Below are positions 1 to 11,699 of a stretch of 64,000 nucleotides of DNA, one piece after another. Each line of letters opens with the position of its first letter. Position 1 is the first letter of the stretch. The stretch comes from Emydura subglobosa (Eukaryota; Chordata; Testudines; Chelidae): assembly GCA_007922225.1 (NCBI GenBank), contig ML679941.1:61942764-62006763 (forward strand), read 5' to 3'. The translations under genes and the position numbers were made by a program. Under the pieces are notes generated by a model. That model did not search any database and was not told the DNA's origin. It worked only from the letters and a program-made list of their open reading frames with translations.

Positions 1-165
1 CTGCCTGAGGGCCGGAGCGATAGACTGCCCGCCCTGCCTGAGGGCCTGGATGGCAAAGCATCCAGGCGCTAACGTTCCCCTATTTGGAAGGTGCAGTGGC
101 CTTCCTCCGAGCCTGGGCCTGAGGAAGGGCCACAACGATGGGGCCCAACGAGCCCCCGTGCTACA
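1..165 (+). repeat. 3' end of a hairpin-ended repeat (family of 26.1 and 27.8 kb)
   Basis: Positions 1-60 carry two units of the GC-rich minisatellite seen at 28580-29045. Positions 97-135 carry the terminal block CCTTCCTC...GAGGAAGG, a near-palindrome found at both ends of the two fuller copies. The element enters from beyond the left edge, so only its 3' end is visible. Confidence 0.6.
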
Positions 166-1600
166 CTGCCATTTAAACTTGACTCTTGCAAGTGTGCTAA
201 AATCCAAACAGTAATTTTGGATTGCTTTGAAATTTGGCATGTATCATGGAGGCATGGGGTAGCCTCAGTGATCCAAATGTGGGGTCATTTGACCAAGGGG
301 TTTCCAAGTGACAGCCTACCCCACCAAAATGGTTTACTTCTGCTGCCTTGTACTGTTAAACTGAGAGGTACTAATACGAGGATGAATCAAAGCCCTTGTT
401 GAGATTGACAGCTGTGAACTCAACCTTCAATTAACATAACTAAGGATAATGTTGCTCCTTTTTGACCCAAGTGGCTAGTCAAAGGTTGGGGACCATCTGA
501 AGAAACTGATGGAGTCTGGTATTTTCTTTGATGCAATCTTGTTTATTTACAAGTAATGTACAAAGTACCCCTTGCCCAAATGGAGAATGAACCAAGAACA
601 AAAGGAGCAGTTTCTTAGCTGACAGCCTCAAACCTTTTTAGCCAACAACCTAAAAGCTCCTCTCTAGCTTTTTCCAGGGTCACATTGTGATCACTGGCTA
701 CTGCTTGGCTTTTTTGCTTTTTGCCTCTGTCTCTCTCTTTGTTCTTGTCTTTAGACCCAATTGGATACAAAATTTGTATCCACATCCTATCCGCAATCCT
801 CAAAGTTTGTACATGGATATAAAGCGGATATGCACATATTTGAAGGGCTCTACAAACAGCTTCACTGGCATCATGCACCAGTGATGCAGGGCAATGCCAA
901 GCCCACCTCCAACTGCTCCCCACTTCTCCCCAGAGACTCTCCTGCCCCACTGCTCACTCTGCCCCTGCCATACCTCCTTGCCCGTTCCATTCAGGGAGGC
1001 TACATCCTTGGCCCTTGTGTACAGCACCGCCCTCCCAGTGGGAGGCCGGACACCCTACACAGACTTGGCCAGGAGAGACAGTGGCAACAACTATTCTGCT
1101 CATAGCACCCACCATTGCCGCCTGCTAGTTTAAAGTAGAGATACCTCTTTCAAAACGGTGCTTGGCTCACTGAGCAGGAGCACATAGGTGCATTCCCTTC
1201 TGAGAGTAGTGGTTTACCTCCTCTGTCGGAGTGCCATGGGGATTATAACTCCCAGAATGCCCAACACATATCGCAGCTCGGTGCTGCGTGATTCAGAGAG
1301 ACAATCTGGTGCCCAAGGCAAGGCTGGGTAGCAGCTGGTCCATCCAGATAAGTATGTGCTGCGAGAGCCCTGTGTGGATACCAAATTTGTATCTACATCC
1401 AAGCCTCTGCAAAAATGGACCGTGGAGATAAAGCGGGTATCTGCGGATTTGCAGGGCTCTACTTGCCTTTTTCAGTTTTTTGTCATCTTCTGCCTTCCCC
1501 CCCTCTCGCACACACCTACCCAAAACAATACTAAGCCAAAAGCTCCTGGGCAGGCTCCCCCACTTTGGCTTGGTCAATGCTACATAGTTAGGTTGACAAA
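166..1600. repeat. Intergenic DNA with two copies of a ~100-bp repeat
   Basis: Positions 760-868 and 1372-1470 are diverged direct copies of the same block. Each starts with a near-palindrome (GGATAC-AAATTTGTATC) and ends with GGATAT..., a TTTG-like stretch and GGGCTCTAC. They look like two fragments of one interspersed repeat whose class I cannot name. The rest shows no gene or recognised element. Confidence 0.4.
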
Positions 1601-2261
1601 GGCAGCTTATGTTAACCTAATTATGTCAATGTCTACACTACCGCTTTGCTCTCACCGATGTAAGTGCCTTACTACATCCACGTCATAACTCCACCTGCAT
1701 GAGGGGCGTACGGCTTATGTTGGTGTAGGTAGGGTGACACAGTGTTGGTGTAGACAGTGGGTACTTACATCAGCTGTTGGCTGTCATTCTTGTCAATTTC
1801 AGCTGGGCTGGGGAGGGGGGGGCAAGCCGTGAAATTGACAAGAAAGGCTGGTTGCTCACAGCTTGGGCTGTCACCCTGGGATAGGTGGGGGAGCTCCAGG
1901 TGTGAGCATGGCTGCTGCCCGGGCTCTCAGTTCCCTGCAGAGCTAACCAGCTGGAGCCCAGCTGCCGGGGAGCTAAGAGACTGGGAGACAAATGGGCAAT
2001 TTTATTTTGGGGGGAAATATAATCTAAGTATTTGGGGAAAAATTAGGCATGTGAACTATTTCTGGGAGGGTAGCGAGATTAGGGGGTGGAGGAATGGGGG
2101 AATAGAAGGAGATGGGTATGGGGCTACAGAAAGCGGAGGGAAGATATGGGGAAGGAGTTAAATGGGGATGTATGGGAGGGGAGAGGAGAGAGGCTGAGTG
2201 CTCAGGTTAGGGAGGTGTAGGGACTAGGGGAGTGAGGAGTGGTACACTGGGTTCATGTCTA
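1601..2261. mobile_element. Possible Harbinger-type MITE fragment, then purine-rich DNA
   Basis: Short pieces (GTCTACACT near 1632 and GGTGTAGACA near 1746) resemble the ends of the TAA-flanked MITEs seen clearly at 8608-8956. Positions 1795-1990 share GAAATTGACAAGAAAG and the following C/T-rich stretch with 59200-59340. Positions 2000-2261 are G/A-rich with no feature. No complete ends were found. Confidence 0.35.
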
Positions 2262-3439
2262 TACTACGAATATAGAGGTGTGATTCTCCAACTCATGTAC
2301 TCATACTTCTGCTAGCTCTCATCAAGCTAATGTGAGTATAAATAGCAGTGTAGCCACACAATAGCATTAGATAGAATCTGTGAGTGAAAGTGAATGGGCT
2401 GTAAAAGGAGGCAAAGAGCTTGTACATTTCAGCAGCAGCGGGGATGGCAGAGTAAAGGCCTATGTGTTAATGGAGTGTATTGGGGCATTGCTGAAAGCAG
2501 GCTGAGTTAAGGTTGCCTGGGCATTATTAACTGTGCATTTCCTGGTTTTTAGAAGTTTGGGTTATGCTCAACTCAACATTCTGCAAGGGGATGACATATT
2601 ACCAGGCAACCTGAACTCTGTGTTCCCATAGTTCTTTGCCATTGAATTATATATATTCTAATAGCCTTAATCTTCCAATCTTATAGAACTTTAAAGTAGA
2701 TCTTCATTTGAGTCTGATAAATTATCTGCTCTGGCAACATCGTCTTCATCTTGTCTGTTCACACATTGTCAAGAACTGTCAAATGTAATCAAAATAAACA
2801 TATGAAAGTTTGTCCATTGCATCTCATATATATCTTGTCAGAGAGTAGGACAGGCAGATTTAAAACTGTATTGCTAAATTCAATGTAAGAACCATTTATT
2901 TTGGCCTAAATGTGCATAATATCAAGAAAAAATGAATAACAATGTCCCCGAAGCATAATACTTTTTTCATATTAAACATAGCATTATTTTTTTATTTTTA
3001 AAAGACTCAAGGATTAAAATGAATTAACCTTTAAGTGCTTTGAAGATGTATATTTAGTGGATAGAGTGCAAAACTGTCGCTGAATTATGTACAAAAGCAT
3101 TGTAGACTAAGCTAAGAAGACAATCTTCAATAGCACAGATATAATGGTTATGGTTCTTATCCATGTTGGTATGGCAGCAATGTGCAGTAAACTGGTGTGA
3201 ACAAAAAGCATTGTCAAGAATTGCCCACAGGAAGGGCAACCACTATAGTTCTAGAAATGCTTATGTAACATAAAGAGCGATTTTGTGTGTGAATGTGAGG
3301 TAAAAAGTGTTGCAGGCACCTCAGCTGTCTGTAGCAATGCTTACATTCTCTGGGGCAGAAGGGCCATCAAAGAGACTTCTCTATATGTGGACTTGCAGAA
3401 CTCAGCAATCTGCCCACATATCACAGGCTTGTGTTCAAA
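2262..3439. other. Upstream DNA, nothing recognised
   Basis: AT-rich sequence. A weak MITE-like end (GTCTATACTACG near 2258) is the only hint. I see no coding exon, RNA gene or classifiable repeat. Confidence 0.4.
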
Positions 3440-4262
3440 ACAGCCGGTGATTTATTATGAATTATTATTATTTGTATTGTAGCACCGAGGAGCCCAGTCA
3501 TGGACCAAGACCCTATTGTGCTAGGCACTATACAAACTCAGAAGAGAGTCCCTGCTCATGCTTATCTGAGACTGTGTGTGTGTACATATATTTATTATTT
3601 GTATTACCATAGTACCTTAGAAACCAAATCATGGACCAGGACCCCACTGTGTTAGGTGCTGTACGAACATAGAATAAAAAGACAGTTCCTGTCCCAAAGA
3701 GCTTGCAATCAAAGTATAAGACAAGAGACAACAGACGAATACAGACAGATGGGAGAGTACGTGGGAATGACACAATACTGGTCAGCTTATTAGGCTGTGG
3801 TCTGAGCACATCAGCAGCCTACCTGTTTTTTGTAGGCCTCACAGCAAAGGATAGTTTAAAGGAGGATTTTGAATGAGGATATTAATATAATTTTGTGGAT
3901 GTTTATGGAGAGCTTCTCCCAAGCATGAGGGGCAGCTGGTTTTGTGCCGGCTGGCATCATGGGGAGATCAGAGGCAGGAGCTGATCTTTTGATGAGAATT
4001 TAGAAATAGGTCAGGTTGGGATACGTTGTGAAGGGTCTTGAAAGTGAAGACAAGTAGCTAATATTTCATACAATAGAGAAGAGAGAGCTGGGAAGGGATG
4101 CAAAGGAGAGAGTGACAGGCTAGGAAAACGATCTTTGCAGCAGCACACTGAATGGATAGCATTGGTCCAAGAATACATTCGTCAAGGCCAGAGAAAACGA
4201 TGTTGCACAAATCAAGACGTGAGATGAGGAGAGCATAGATGAGAGTTTAAGCTGTCTGTACA
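3440..4262 (-). mobile_element. L2 LINE 3' fragments, minus strand
   Basis: Read on the minus strand, the sequence has the typical L2 3' end: a cysteine-poor ORF2 tail region, then AGCTCTTTGGGACAGGAAC-like and the GCACCTA...GGGTCCTGGTCCATGA block, ending in an ATTATT run. Two 3' ends lie head to tail: a short one at about 3455-3595 and a longer one at about 3586-4262. They are either two insertions or a tandem duplication. No intact frame remains. Confidence 0.75.
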
Positions 4263-5419
4263 CGTTCCTAAGTACTAACAGGTAAGTCCAGCCAACTCAA
4301 AAGCTTTTCTTGGTGCCTGAGGACCAAATTAATTTAAGAGCCCAATCTGATCTCACTGAAATCAATAACAAAATTCCTGTTGCCTTGAAAAGGAGCAGAA
4401 TAAGATCTTAACTGAGTAAACAGGCTGTATGCAAGCATTCTCTGTGGATGCTGGGTGGGAATAGAATTCTTCCTCTGATGCACCACCAGCGAATCCATAA
4501 ATCCTATACCAATCTCAGTGCTGCAGTTATATTCACAACCCCTGTGCTCCTCTTCCTTGAGGCAGTTTGGCCAGTAGATCTATATAGACAATCCTTCCAT
4601 CCCTACCTATTTCTTCAACCCACCTCTCCATAATATTTTAGAGAGTATCTGCAAAACAGTGCAGGGTACACAGCACTGTGTTCCAAGATGCAGCCTCTTG
4701 GTGACTCTGATTCCTTTGCTTTGGTGGCATTCTCTAGTTCTTCGACAAGCTACAGGGTCTGATTTTAAATGTGTGGAGTTCTTTTAGAATGTCTACTGAA
4801 CAATTTTTACTTGCATTGTAAGCTCCTTGGGGTGTAGACAATCTATTTGTTAAATACGGGACCTAGCATACTGTGGTCTCTTGGCATTACTTATGATAAT
4901 GTGGCTTTGTTTGCTCAGAAATAGAAGCCACCATTTTTGATGTCTGAAGAGAGGTAGGTTTTTTTTTTCCTTTGGGGGGGGAGGGGTGAATGGAATAAAG
5001 TGAGAGGGGGTTGGGCTAAAATGAGATAATTTATTGGCCAAATTCTGCTCACCTTATTCAGCCCTGACTGAGAATGTATTGAGTTAATGTTTTCCTTCTT
5101 GTAGTGGGTAAACAGACTATTTCCTTTGATCAGTTTATTCATTTACCAGTTATGCAACTTACTGATATGATCCAAGTTTAGTCATTCAACAATAGTCACT
5201 TAAAGTAACCGCAAATTAATTGTGAATGTTACAAATATTTGACTGTTTTGATTTGTTAACACACAAAACTGCCTACTTTAAGTTCAAATGTTCTGTCTTT
5301 CTTATCCATATGACATTTTTTATAATGTGACTGCATGAACAATCCCTTCCCACACTTTTTTTTTTTTTTTGGTACAGACAGGGACATTACAGATAGAACC
5401 ATGAGGGCCATGTCTTTAT
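4263..5419. other. Upstream DNA, nothing recognised
   Basis: AT-rich with a G-run at 4974-4986 and a T-run at 5357-5372. No coding exon or named repeat was recognised. Confidence 0.4.
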
Positions 5420-5694
5420 GTACAGTGGTACAGCTGTACCTATACAGCTGCACTGCTGCAGTCTATCTGGTGAAGACCTCTATGCTGAGGGGAGAAAGCT
5501 CTCTTCTCGGCATAAAAAACCCACTTCTGCAAGCAGCTGAAGCTACGTCAGCAGAAGAAGCTCTCCTGCTGATGTGCTGTGTACACAAGCACTTATGTCG
5601 GTGTAACTTATGTTGCTCAGTGGGTGGAATATTCACACTCCTGAGTGACATAAGTTTTGCTGACGTAGTCTGTAGTGTAGACAAAGTCTAGAAC
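5420..5694 (+). mobile_element. 5'-truncated Harbinger-type MITE
   Basis: It contains several short inverted pairs (for example CTGACGTAGTC against CTACGTCAGCAG) and closes with the terminal motif TAGTGTAGACAAAGTCTA, the end type of the TAA-flanked element at 8608-8956. The 5' terminal repeat is missing or too diverged to see. Non-coding and presumably mobilised in trans by a Harbinger transposase. Confidence 0.5.
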
Positions 5695-7339
5695 AGTAAA
5701 ATAACTGATTTCATAAAGGATATATACCCCTGCAAAATTCAGGGGTCTAGGTTAACTCTTTTAGATGGTTCACACTTCACAGTACTCTAAAGGGCGCCCT
5801 CTGAAACTTAGGACAGTCCTCTGGAGTGGCCAGACATACAAAAAAGAAATTCAAAACACTGTGAAGTAGTTGCGCTTAAGAAGTTTCTTTTGTTCTAAGA
5901 GGCTTTGCTGATACTATTGGTAACCCCATTTTAGGCATAGGGAACCTATTTCAAAGCAGTAAAATCTTTTAAAACAAGGGATGGAGAGACTTTTTTAGTT
6001 CGCCGTTACTGCAGCTAATCAGTAATGCTGCACACTAAACCCATAACGTGCCAGTAATGTATCACATATACCATGGCTCAAAGGCAAGCACTGCAGGTGC
6101 TTCAGCAGCTATATCTTCCTAGTGGGTACCGGACCTAACCAGTAAGACACATGACTATAGGAAAAGATATTTTACTAGGGCTGACAGGAAAGGGAAAGGT
6201 TGCACATACCCTAGATACAGAGGCTTAAACAGTTACAATTCAAAGTGAGCAATAGTTGTAAATATTTGGGTTCCTGGGGCAAACCAGCTGAGAATTAGGG
6301 ATCTTCAGGGCAGGTGCCTGGGATGCCTTCTCCTGTGAAGCGCTATTCCAAGCAAACAGGAATGTGCAGGTTTCCAAACCAGGCTGTTGGTGTCTCTCAT
6401 TGGGGCCCCTCTGCACTGGCTCCCTGCCCAGCTGCTGTTTCTTTTCCTTAAGCGCCATACAGCTGTGCATTCAGCAGTGATATCCAGCAGTCACAGCCTG
6501 TTCCATGCATGGCTCTGCATAGTCTCTAGGGAATCTTTTTTGGCTCCAACTTCATTGTAGCTCCTGACTAGCCATGCAGCTGTGGCTTCACCAAACACAG
6601 CATGGCAGTGCCCACTTTCTAGTTCAAGACCTTTCCCTTTAAATGGCCAGGATACAGGGAATGTGCAATGGGGAGAGGACTCATTCAAACTGGAATTCAT
6701 GTATTCACATTTGGCTTGGGTATCCACACCTCTTTCAGCAGGGGGCCAGGCCAAACCAGAGTGATGTAGTGAGCCCACGCACGAGGGACCAGGTCACTAA
6801 GTCTGGAGTGAGGGGGGCAAACCCAGGCAGCCTCATACGCCAGGGGCCACTGCTGTGGGGTGAGTGCATGATTGCTCTTCAACTCCCCCCCCCCCCTTTG
6901 GTGGCAGCATCCAGCCTTCTACCCCTCAATGACAGCACACAACTTTGCCCCTCCAGGGACGAGGTCAGCCCTGCTTTAGTCACTAGAAATGTTGGGACGT
7001 ATGGGATGAGTGCAAACAAACACCCAATACAATCTTATACAAGTCATAAGCGTTTAAAAAAACCCAAACACACACACACAATTAAGTCCCCTTCCTCCTT
7101 CTTCAGCGTGATCCCTGTGCAACCACTTAATTCATTCCTCTTCACCCTCAAAAGCATGTCCTGCTACTCCAGGCTCATAAAGCTGAGCCGTAGGGCTGGA
7201 TGACTTTTTTTTTTTTGGTGGGGAGAGGGAATATTTGTGACTTATTGAAAGTGACTCCTGGGGAGGCCAAGAGCATCCATCCACACGTTGGTGCAGATCT
7301 ACGCAAAGCTGCATTCCTCTGCCGTGTGTACTTCTCACC
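5695..7339. other. DNA just upstream of ACSS3, unclassified
   Basis: No exon is supported. Positions 6100-6780 look like an old unclassified repeat but I cannot name it. Short C-runs (6888-6897) and T-runs (7205-7216) are present. GC content begins to rise near 7300 toward the promoter. Confidence 0.35.
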
Positions 7340-8300
7340 TGCCTTGGCAGGTCTGGCTAACCCCAGGCGGCTTTGGAAACCCCTGCTGTTAGTTCTGCGG
7401 GCTGGAGCCTCCCCCGTGGGCTTTAGGGGACGGGGAAAGAAGCGGTTGCAAGGGGCAGGTGCTCCCTGCTTTGAGGGACATGTTGCTGGGGGCTGATCGA
7501 AGCTGTGTCAAGGGCCTTCAGGTGCTCTGGATAAAGAGCCGGATAAGCCGGGAGGTCCGGTTTGCCTGGAGCGGCCCAGCCGAGCTGTGCGGGGCTCTGA
7601 GCCCGGCCGCTGTTCGGTGCAGAGGAGGCCGGCGCCGATAACGGGGCGATCACGCCTGTGCAATGCAGCTCCCCTGGCCGCTGGCCATCACCGCCGTCGG
7701 CCAAGAGGCCCAGCGGCAGGAGCAAAGCCCGGGCTGGCCTCTGCCTTTTAGCGCCTGTAGACCTGTTGCTTCAGAGCAGAAAGCGGCGCTCGCTCCAGGG
7801 GAGGGGATCCTGCGCGGCTTCCACGTGGCTCTCTTCAGTCTCGGGCCGGGACTGGGAGGGAGCCGCCGCTCCCCGGCAGCGACGCGGGACGGGACCGGCC
7901 CGGCCCACCATGAGCCGCCAGTGCCTGGTGACGCTGCGCCTCTGCCGCGGCGCGGGCTGGGGGGGCCATGGCTGGCGGAGGGGGCCAGCCCCGCGCGGCG
8001 CGGGGACGGGGAGCGCTGCCCTTCCCCGGCGCTGCCTCTCCGCCGGACCCGGCCAGGCCGCCCCCGAGGGCGCGTACGAGCGAGCGCTGCGGGCCGCCGT
8101 GGCGGAGCCCGAGAAGTTCTGGGGGGAAGCGGCCGGGCGGATCCACTGGTACAAGCCCTGGGCCGAAGCCGTGGACAGGAACAACCCGCTGGCCGCCTCC
8201 TGGTGAGCGACACCCCGCCGCCCGCGGCGCCCTAGGAGCAGAGAGGGGCTAGAGGCAGCGGGGGCGAGGGGGAGCCCAGTTGTCCCCCGGCCCCTCCCGC
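7340..8300 (+). promoter_or_regulatory. ACSS3: CpG-rich promoter region of ACSS3
   Basis: A block of high GC and dense CpG surrounds the start codon, in sharp contrast to the AT-rich DNA on both sides. No TATA box stands at a suitable distance, as is usual for CpG-island promoters of housekeeping metabolic genes. The transcription start cannot be placed from sequence alone. The start codon context at 7910 (ACC before ATG, A at -3) is a good Kozak match. The block runs on past the exon 1 splice donor into intron 1. Confidence 0.75.
7910..8202 (+). CDS. ACSS3: ACSS3 coding exon 1 (mitochondrial targeting and N-terminal segment)
   Basis: Encodes residues 1-97 plus two bases of codon 98. ACSS3 is a mitochondrial matrix short-chain acyl-CoA synthetase that activates propionate and related acids with ATP and CoA. 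Residues 1-45 are rich in Arg, Gly and Ala with almost no acidic residues, as expected for a mitochondrial presequence; a cleavage site near RRCLSAG is inference. Residues 66-90 (EPEKFWGEAAGRIHWYKPWAE) match the N-terminal domain that precedes the AMP-binding core in acetyl/propionyl-CoA synthetases. The ATG at 7910 has a strong Kozak context; the frame is open further upstream to 7658, but that extension is GC-rich and unlike the family. The exon ends TG|GTGAGC and splices in phase to exon 2, completing Trp98. Confidence 0.9.
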
Positions 8301-8607
8301 AGCCTGAAGCGGGGACCGAACTAAGGAGAACATCTGTCGTGGGGGGGGGGAGCCCCCTAAGCCTGTCATGGGGGTCAGTTGTGTGTGTGTCGGGGAGTAG
8401 CTAATGCCTCTAGAATATAATGAGGGTCAGGGTGTGTGTGCATGGTGGGGGAGGAGAAGCAGGGAATGACTAAGACTTATGTTGGGAACGTCCTGTGTTT
8501 GTGTTTGTGTTTGTGTGTGCGGGGGCGGAGCAGTGAAAGCTCCTAGCCTATGAGGGCCAGGGGTTCTTTTGTATGTGGTGGTGGGGAGGAGAAGAGACTG
8601 CCCCTAA

Positions 8608-8956
8608 GGTTTTGTCTGCACTAGAAAATGTGTCGACTTATATGTGGACGAATTTTGTCCACACTGCTCTCCTTGAGTCCTGGAGTGCGTCTTCACCAGG
8701 AGTACTTCCACTGACCTAAGGGGCAGCATTGGGGGAGCTGAGAGACCTATCTAGCTCCAGCAGCCTATGTCCCAGTGGGTGGCAGCTGCCTGCCCCCATG
8801 TCCCGCTCTGTCCCGGCTCTACACTGCCATTGCGTCACCCTACCTTTGCTGTCAAAAGGGCCATTTTATCATCGGTGAATATAGTGTGTCCACCAGCACT
8901 GCTTTGTCGACCAAAGCTGACTTTTGTCCACAAAACTCACTAGTGTAGACCAAGCC
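8608..8956. mobile_element. Harbinger-type MITE with TAA target duplication
   Basis: Terminal inverted repeats GGTTTTGTCTGCACTAG and, on the other strand, GGCTTGGTCTACACTAGTG are flanked on both sides by TAA (8605-8607 and 8957-8959). A 3-bp TAA duplication is the signature of the PIF/Harbinger superfamily. The element is 349 bp with no coding capacity. It lies in intron 1, about 400 bp from exon 1. Confidence 0.75.
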
Positions 8957-8959
8957 TAA

Positions 8960-10139
8960 TGTATAAATAGGGCCAGGTGTGTTGTGGGAGAGCCTGCCCT
9001 CAGCCTTTAATAGGCATCAGTGGTGCACATGTGTGTTCTTCCCTCCCTGATCTTCACCAGTAGCAATTTTGGTGTATTCACCATAACAAATATCTCTGTT
9101 TTTACTAGAAAATAGGGACACTTTTAAGTGGAAAAATGGGTATGTTTTACCAATACAAAAATATGCTTAAGGAAGCCAAATGGATGTGTACTTTGTTCGC
9201 TATTTCTGTAGCATCACAGCAAAAGTAGATCACAATTTAACGAATAAGTGGTGCTGTGCTGTTTAAGGCAGAGGATGTATACAGTATCAGATTATAGGTA
9301 AAACTGCCCTGTTCGTGGAGAGACTGAATGCCACTTATGCTAAACAAAAATCAAATTACAGCAAGAGATTTTTAGACAGTTATTTTAAAATTCTATTACA
9401 TTTATTATGATGACACTTTCTAAAAGGGAATAAATTAATCTGCTAAATTGATGTGTAGTTTGTGAAAAGTTTGTATCCTGGAAAGAAGACATGTTTTATT
9501 CTGGTGAATCTTGACAAAATTAAATTCTTTTGACCTTCAAAATATGTCATATTTTGGCAATAGCATAATACAGCAATATAATTGATAACAATTAAAGTAA
9601 ATTACAATATAATTTATTAATTATGTAACAATTAATTGTAATTGTAAATTGTATTGTAAAGTAAATTACAAGATAATTCGTTACATTCAATATGTTCCCA
9701 AAGACGTTTTCACTACTGAACACTTTTGTACTGAAGAGGCAGAATGACATTAGAACAAGAATTTCCACTGCTTTCCCCTAGAAAAAGTGTGTACCATATA
9801 CATCAAAAAACCCTTGAGCAGTGTCCCTGCTATGTCTTTAGTAAGTCTTTGTCGTTTTTATGTTGTCATAAAGGAACTTCAATTAAACTTACTGTTTAGA
9901 CTTTAGTTTAAACATTGTGGCAGTCAAGCATGTGATATGTCAGAGTTCTAAATAATTTCCACTAATTCAGCTGTAATACAATAATTTTAGTTATAAGAAT
10001 ATAAACATTATTTCTCCACTGTAATAAAAATAACCAAGAAGGATTTTAAACAGAAGCTACTAGGGATAAACATTTTTAAATAAGCAGGTCTGCATTATTT
10101 ACACCTAAGAGTCCTAAAACAGATAGCTATGGAAATCTG
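8960..10139. other. Intron 1, AT-rich, nothing recognised
   Basis: Very AT-rich sequence. Positions 9550-9690 are built from variants of ATTACAAT/AATTGTAA and could fold on themselves. No exon or named repeat. Confidence 0.4.
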
Positions 10140-10620
10140 TCATCCACTGATGTTAATTTTAATAAATCTTGGAATACTGGGGAAGTTCCAGAAGACTGAA
10201 AGAGTACTAATGCCATGCCAGTATTCAAAAAGAACAAGTAGAATGTCCAGACTAATTATAGGCCACTTATCCTGATGTCACCCTTAAGCAAAATAATGGA
10301 AGCTGTTACTGGATTCAATCAATAAAGAAATAAAGGATACAATTAATGTCAGCAAGGTTTTATGGAAAATAGGTTTGGTTAAACAAACCTGATTTTATTC
10401 TTTGATGAGATGATCAGTTTGGTTGATAAAGGAAACTGCACAGTTGTAATATACTTCGACTTTCGTAAGGCGTCTTGATTTGATACCACAAGTCAAACAA
10501 AAGTTTTTTGCCTCAGTGAAATTTTATAGCCAGTTTTATACAGGAGGTCAGATTAAACGATCTAAGGTCCCTTCTGGCTCTCCCCTGTACATAGTGGATG
10601 TAAGCTGCTACTAAATCAGA
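10140..10620 (+). mobile_element. Old CR1 LINE fragment
   Basis: Broken translation shows reverse-transcriptase landmarks: a YRPL-like block (about 10257-10270) and a VIYFDF-like block followed by KA-like residues (about 10448-10480). It ends with GATCTAAGGTCCCTTCTGGC, the CR1 3' end type. The middle is deleted between the RT pieces and the tail. Many stops and frameshifts mark it as ancient. Confidence 0.65.
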
Positions 10621-10924
10621 ATGATATCATTTTATACCACTTTGCATAGGAGTGAAGAAACACAAAAGGTGCAAGATGGTGGAGGATCAGAATTGGACCT
10701 TGTCTTTCGAACTGGAATTGTATTGATGTCAAGTGTCTAGTGCTCCATTTTAGTTGTTAAAACACATTAATGAAATCAAGTACAAGTCTGTATACTTCTC
10801 ATGTCTAAACCCTCTTTTAACAAAAGAGTTTCTTTACCTTCATATACTCCACAACTGCTTCTTTTTATACAAGTTCATATGTTCATGCTTATCTGAAACA
10901 GACAGTGAGTGTGCCTATATATTA

Positions 10925-11660
10925 TTACTTATTGTTGATTATTTGTGTTACTACAGTACCTAAGAGTCCCAGTCATGGCCCACGATTCCATTGTGTTAGA
11001 TACCGTAGGGGTGCGGAAACAGTTTGCATAGTGAGGGAGCTGAGAGCCATTGAATCAAATGGCAAACCCTGTATAAAATAGAAACCACTTCAAGTCAGTG
11101 GGTGCTGCACCCCCGCACCCTAGTTCTAGCACCTATGAGATACTATACAAACACAGAAGACTGCCCCTGCCCCAAAGAGCTTCCAATCTATGTTTAAGAC
11201 AAGAAAAAGCTGATGGACACAAATGGGGGAGTACAAGAAAACTAGGAGACCATACTGGTCAACATGATAGGCTGTCATCTGAGCTCACCAGCAGCTTGAC
11301 CATTGTTGTGGTTTTGTAGGCATGATAGGAAAGGAGAGTTTTAAGGTGAGGTTTGAAGGAGGATCATGAGGTAGCTTTGAAGATGTTTATGGAGAGATCC
11401 TCCCAGTCATGAGGGGCAGCATGGGAGGAAGCACAGAAGAGCTTGTTTGAAAATTTAAGAAGTAAGCAATGGCAGCTGGTCCCATTGGTTGCTCAAAGGC
11501 AGGAGCCAACATTTCAATAGTGACTGAGAGATGATTGGTAGGGTGGAGGTAGGCAGTGAAAGGCTTTGAAGGTGAAGACAGGTAGCTTGTATTTGATCTG
11601 GTAGAGAAGGGGAGGCAATAGAGGGCTGCAAAGAGAGGAGTAATGTGGTCAAAGCGATGG
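10925..11660 (-). mobile_element. L2 LINE 3' end, minus strand, split by a small MITE
   Basis: On the minus strand the segment carries the C-terminal part of the L2 protein (open on the minus strand across about 11455-11640, with a LPTSTLPIISQSLLKCWLLP-like stretch) and then the standard L2 3' tail ending in an ATTATT-type run near 10925. The tail is interrupted at 11008-11139 by a short DNA transposon. It is related to the L2 copy at 3440-4262. Confidence 0.75.
11008..11139. mobile_element. Small hAT-like MITE inside the L2 tail
   Basis: A 132-bp non-coding insert with imperfect inverted ends (GGGGTGCGGAAAC and, reversed, AGGTGCTAGAACTAGGGTGC). It is flanked by ATACCGTA (11000-11007) and ATACTATA (11140-11147), six of eight matching. 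Removing the insert and one flank restores the usual L2 tail order. An 8-bp duplication suggests the hAT superfamily. Confidence 0.6.
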
Positions 11661-11699
11661 CACTGTTAACAAAGGCATCCCTCTGATCTTGAGAGTCGC

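Noticed and set aside
7658..8213. Several long overlapping frames on both strands around exon 1
   Set aside because: They follow from the GC-rich CpG island. Only the frame starting at 7910 has family similarity and a splice donor in the right phase.
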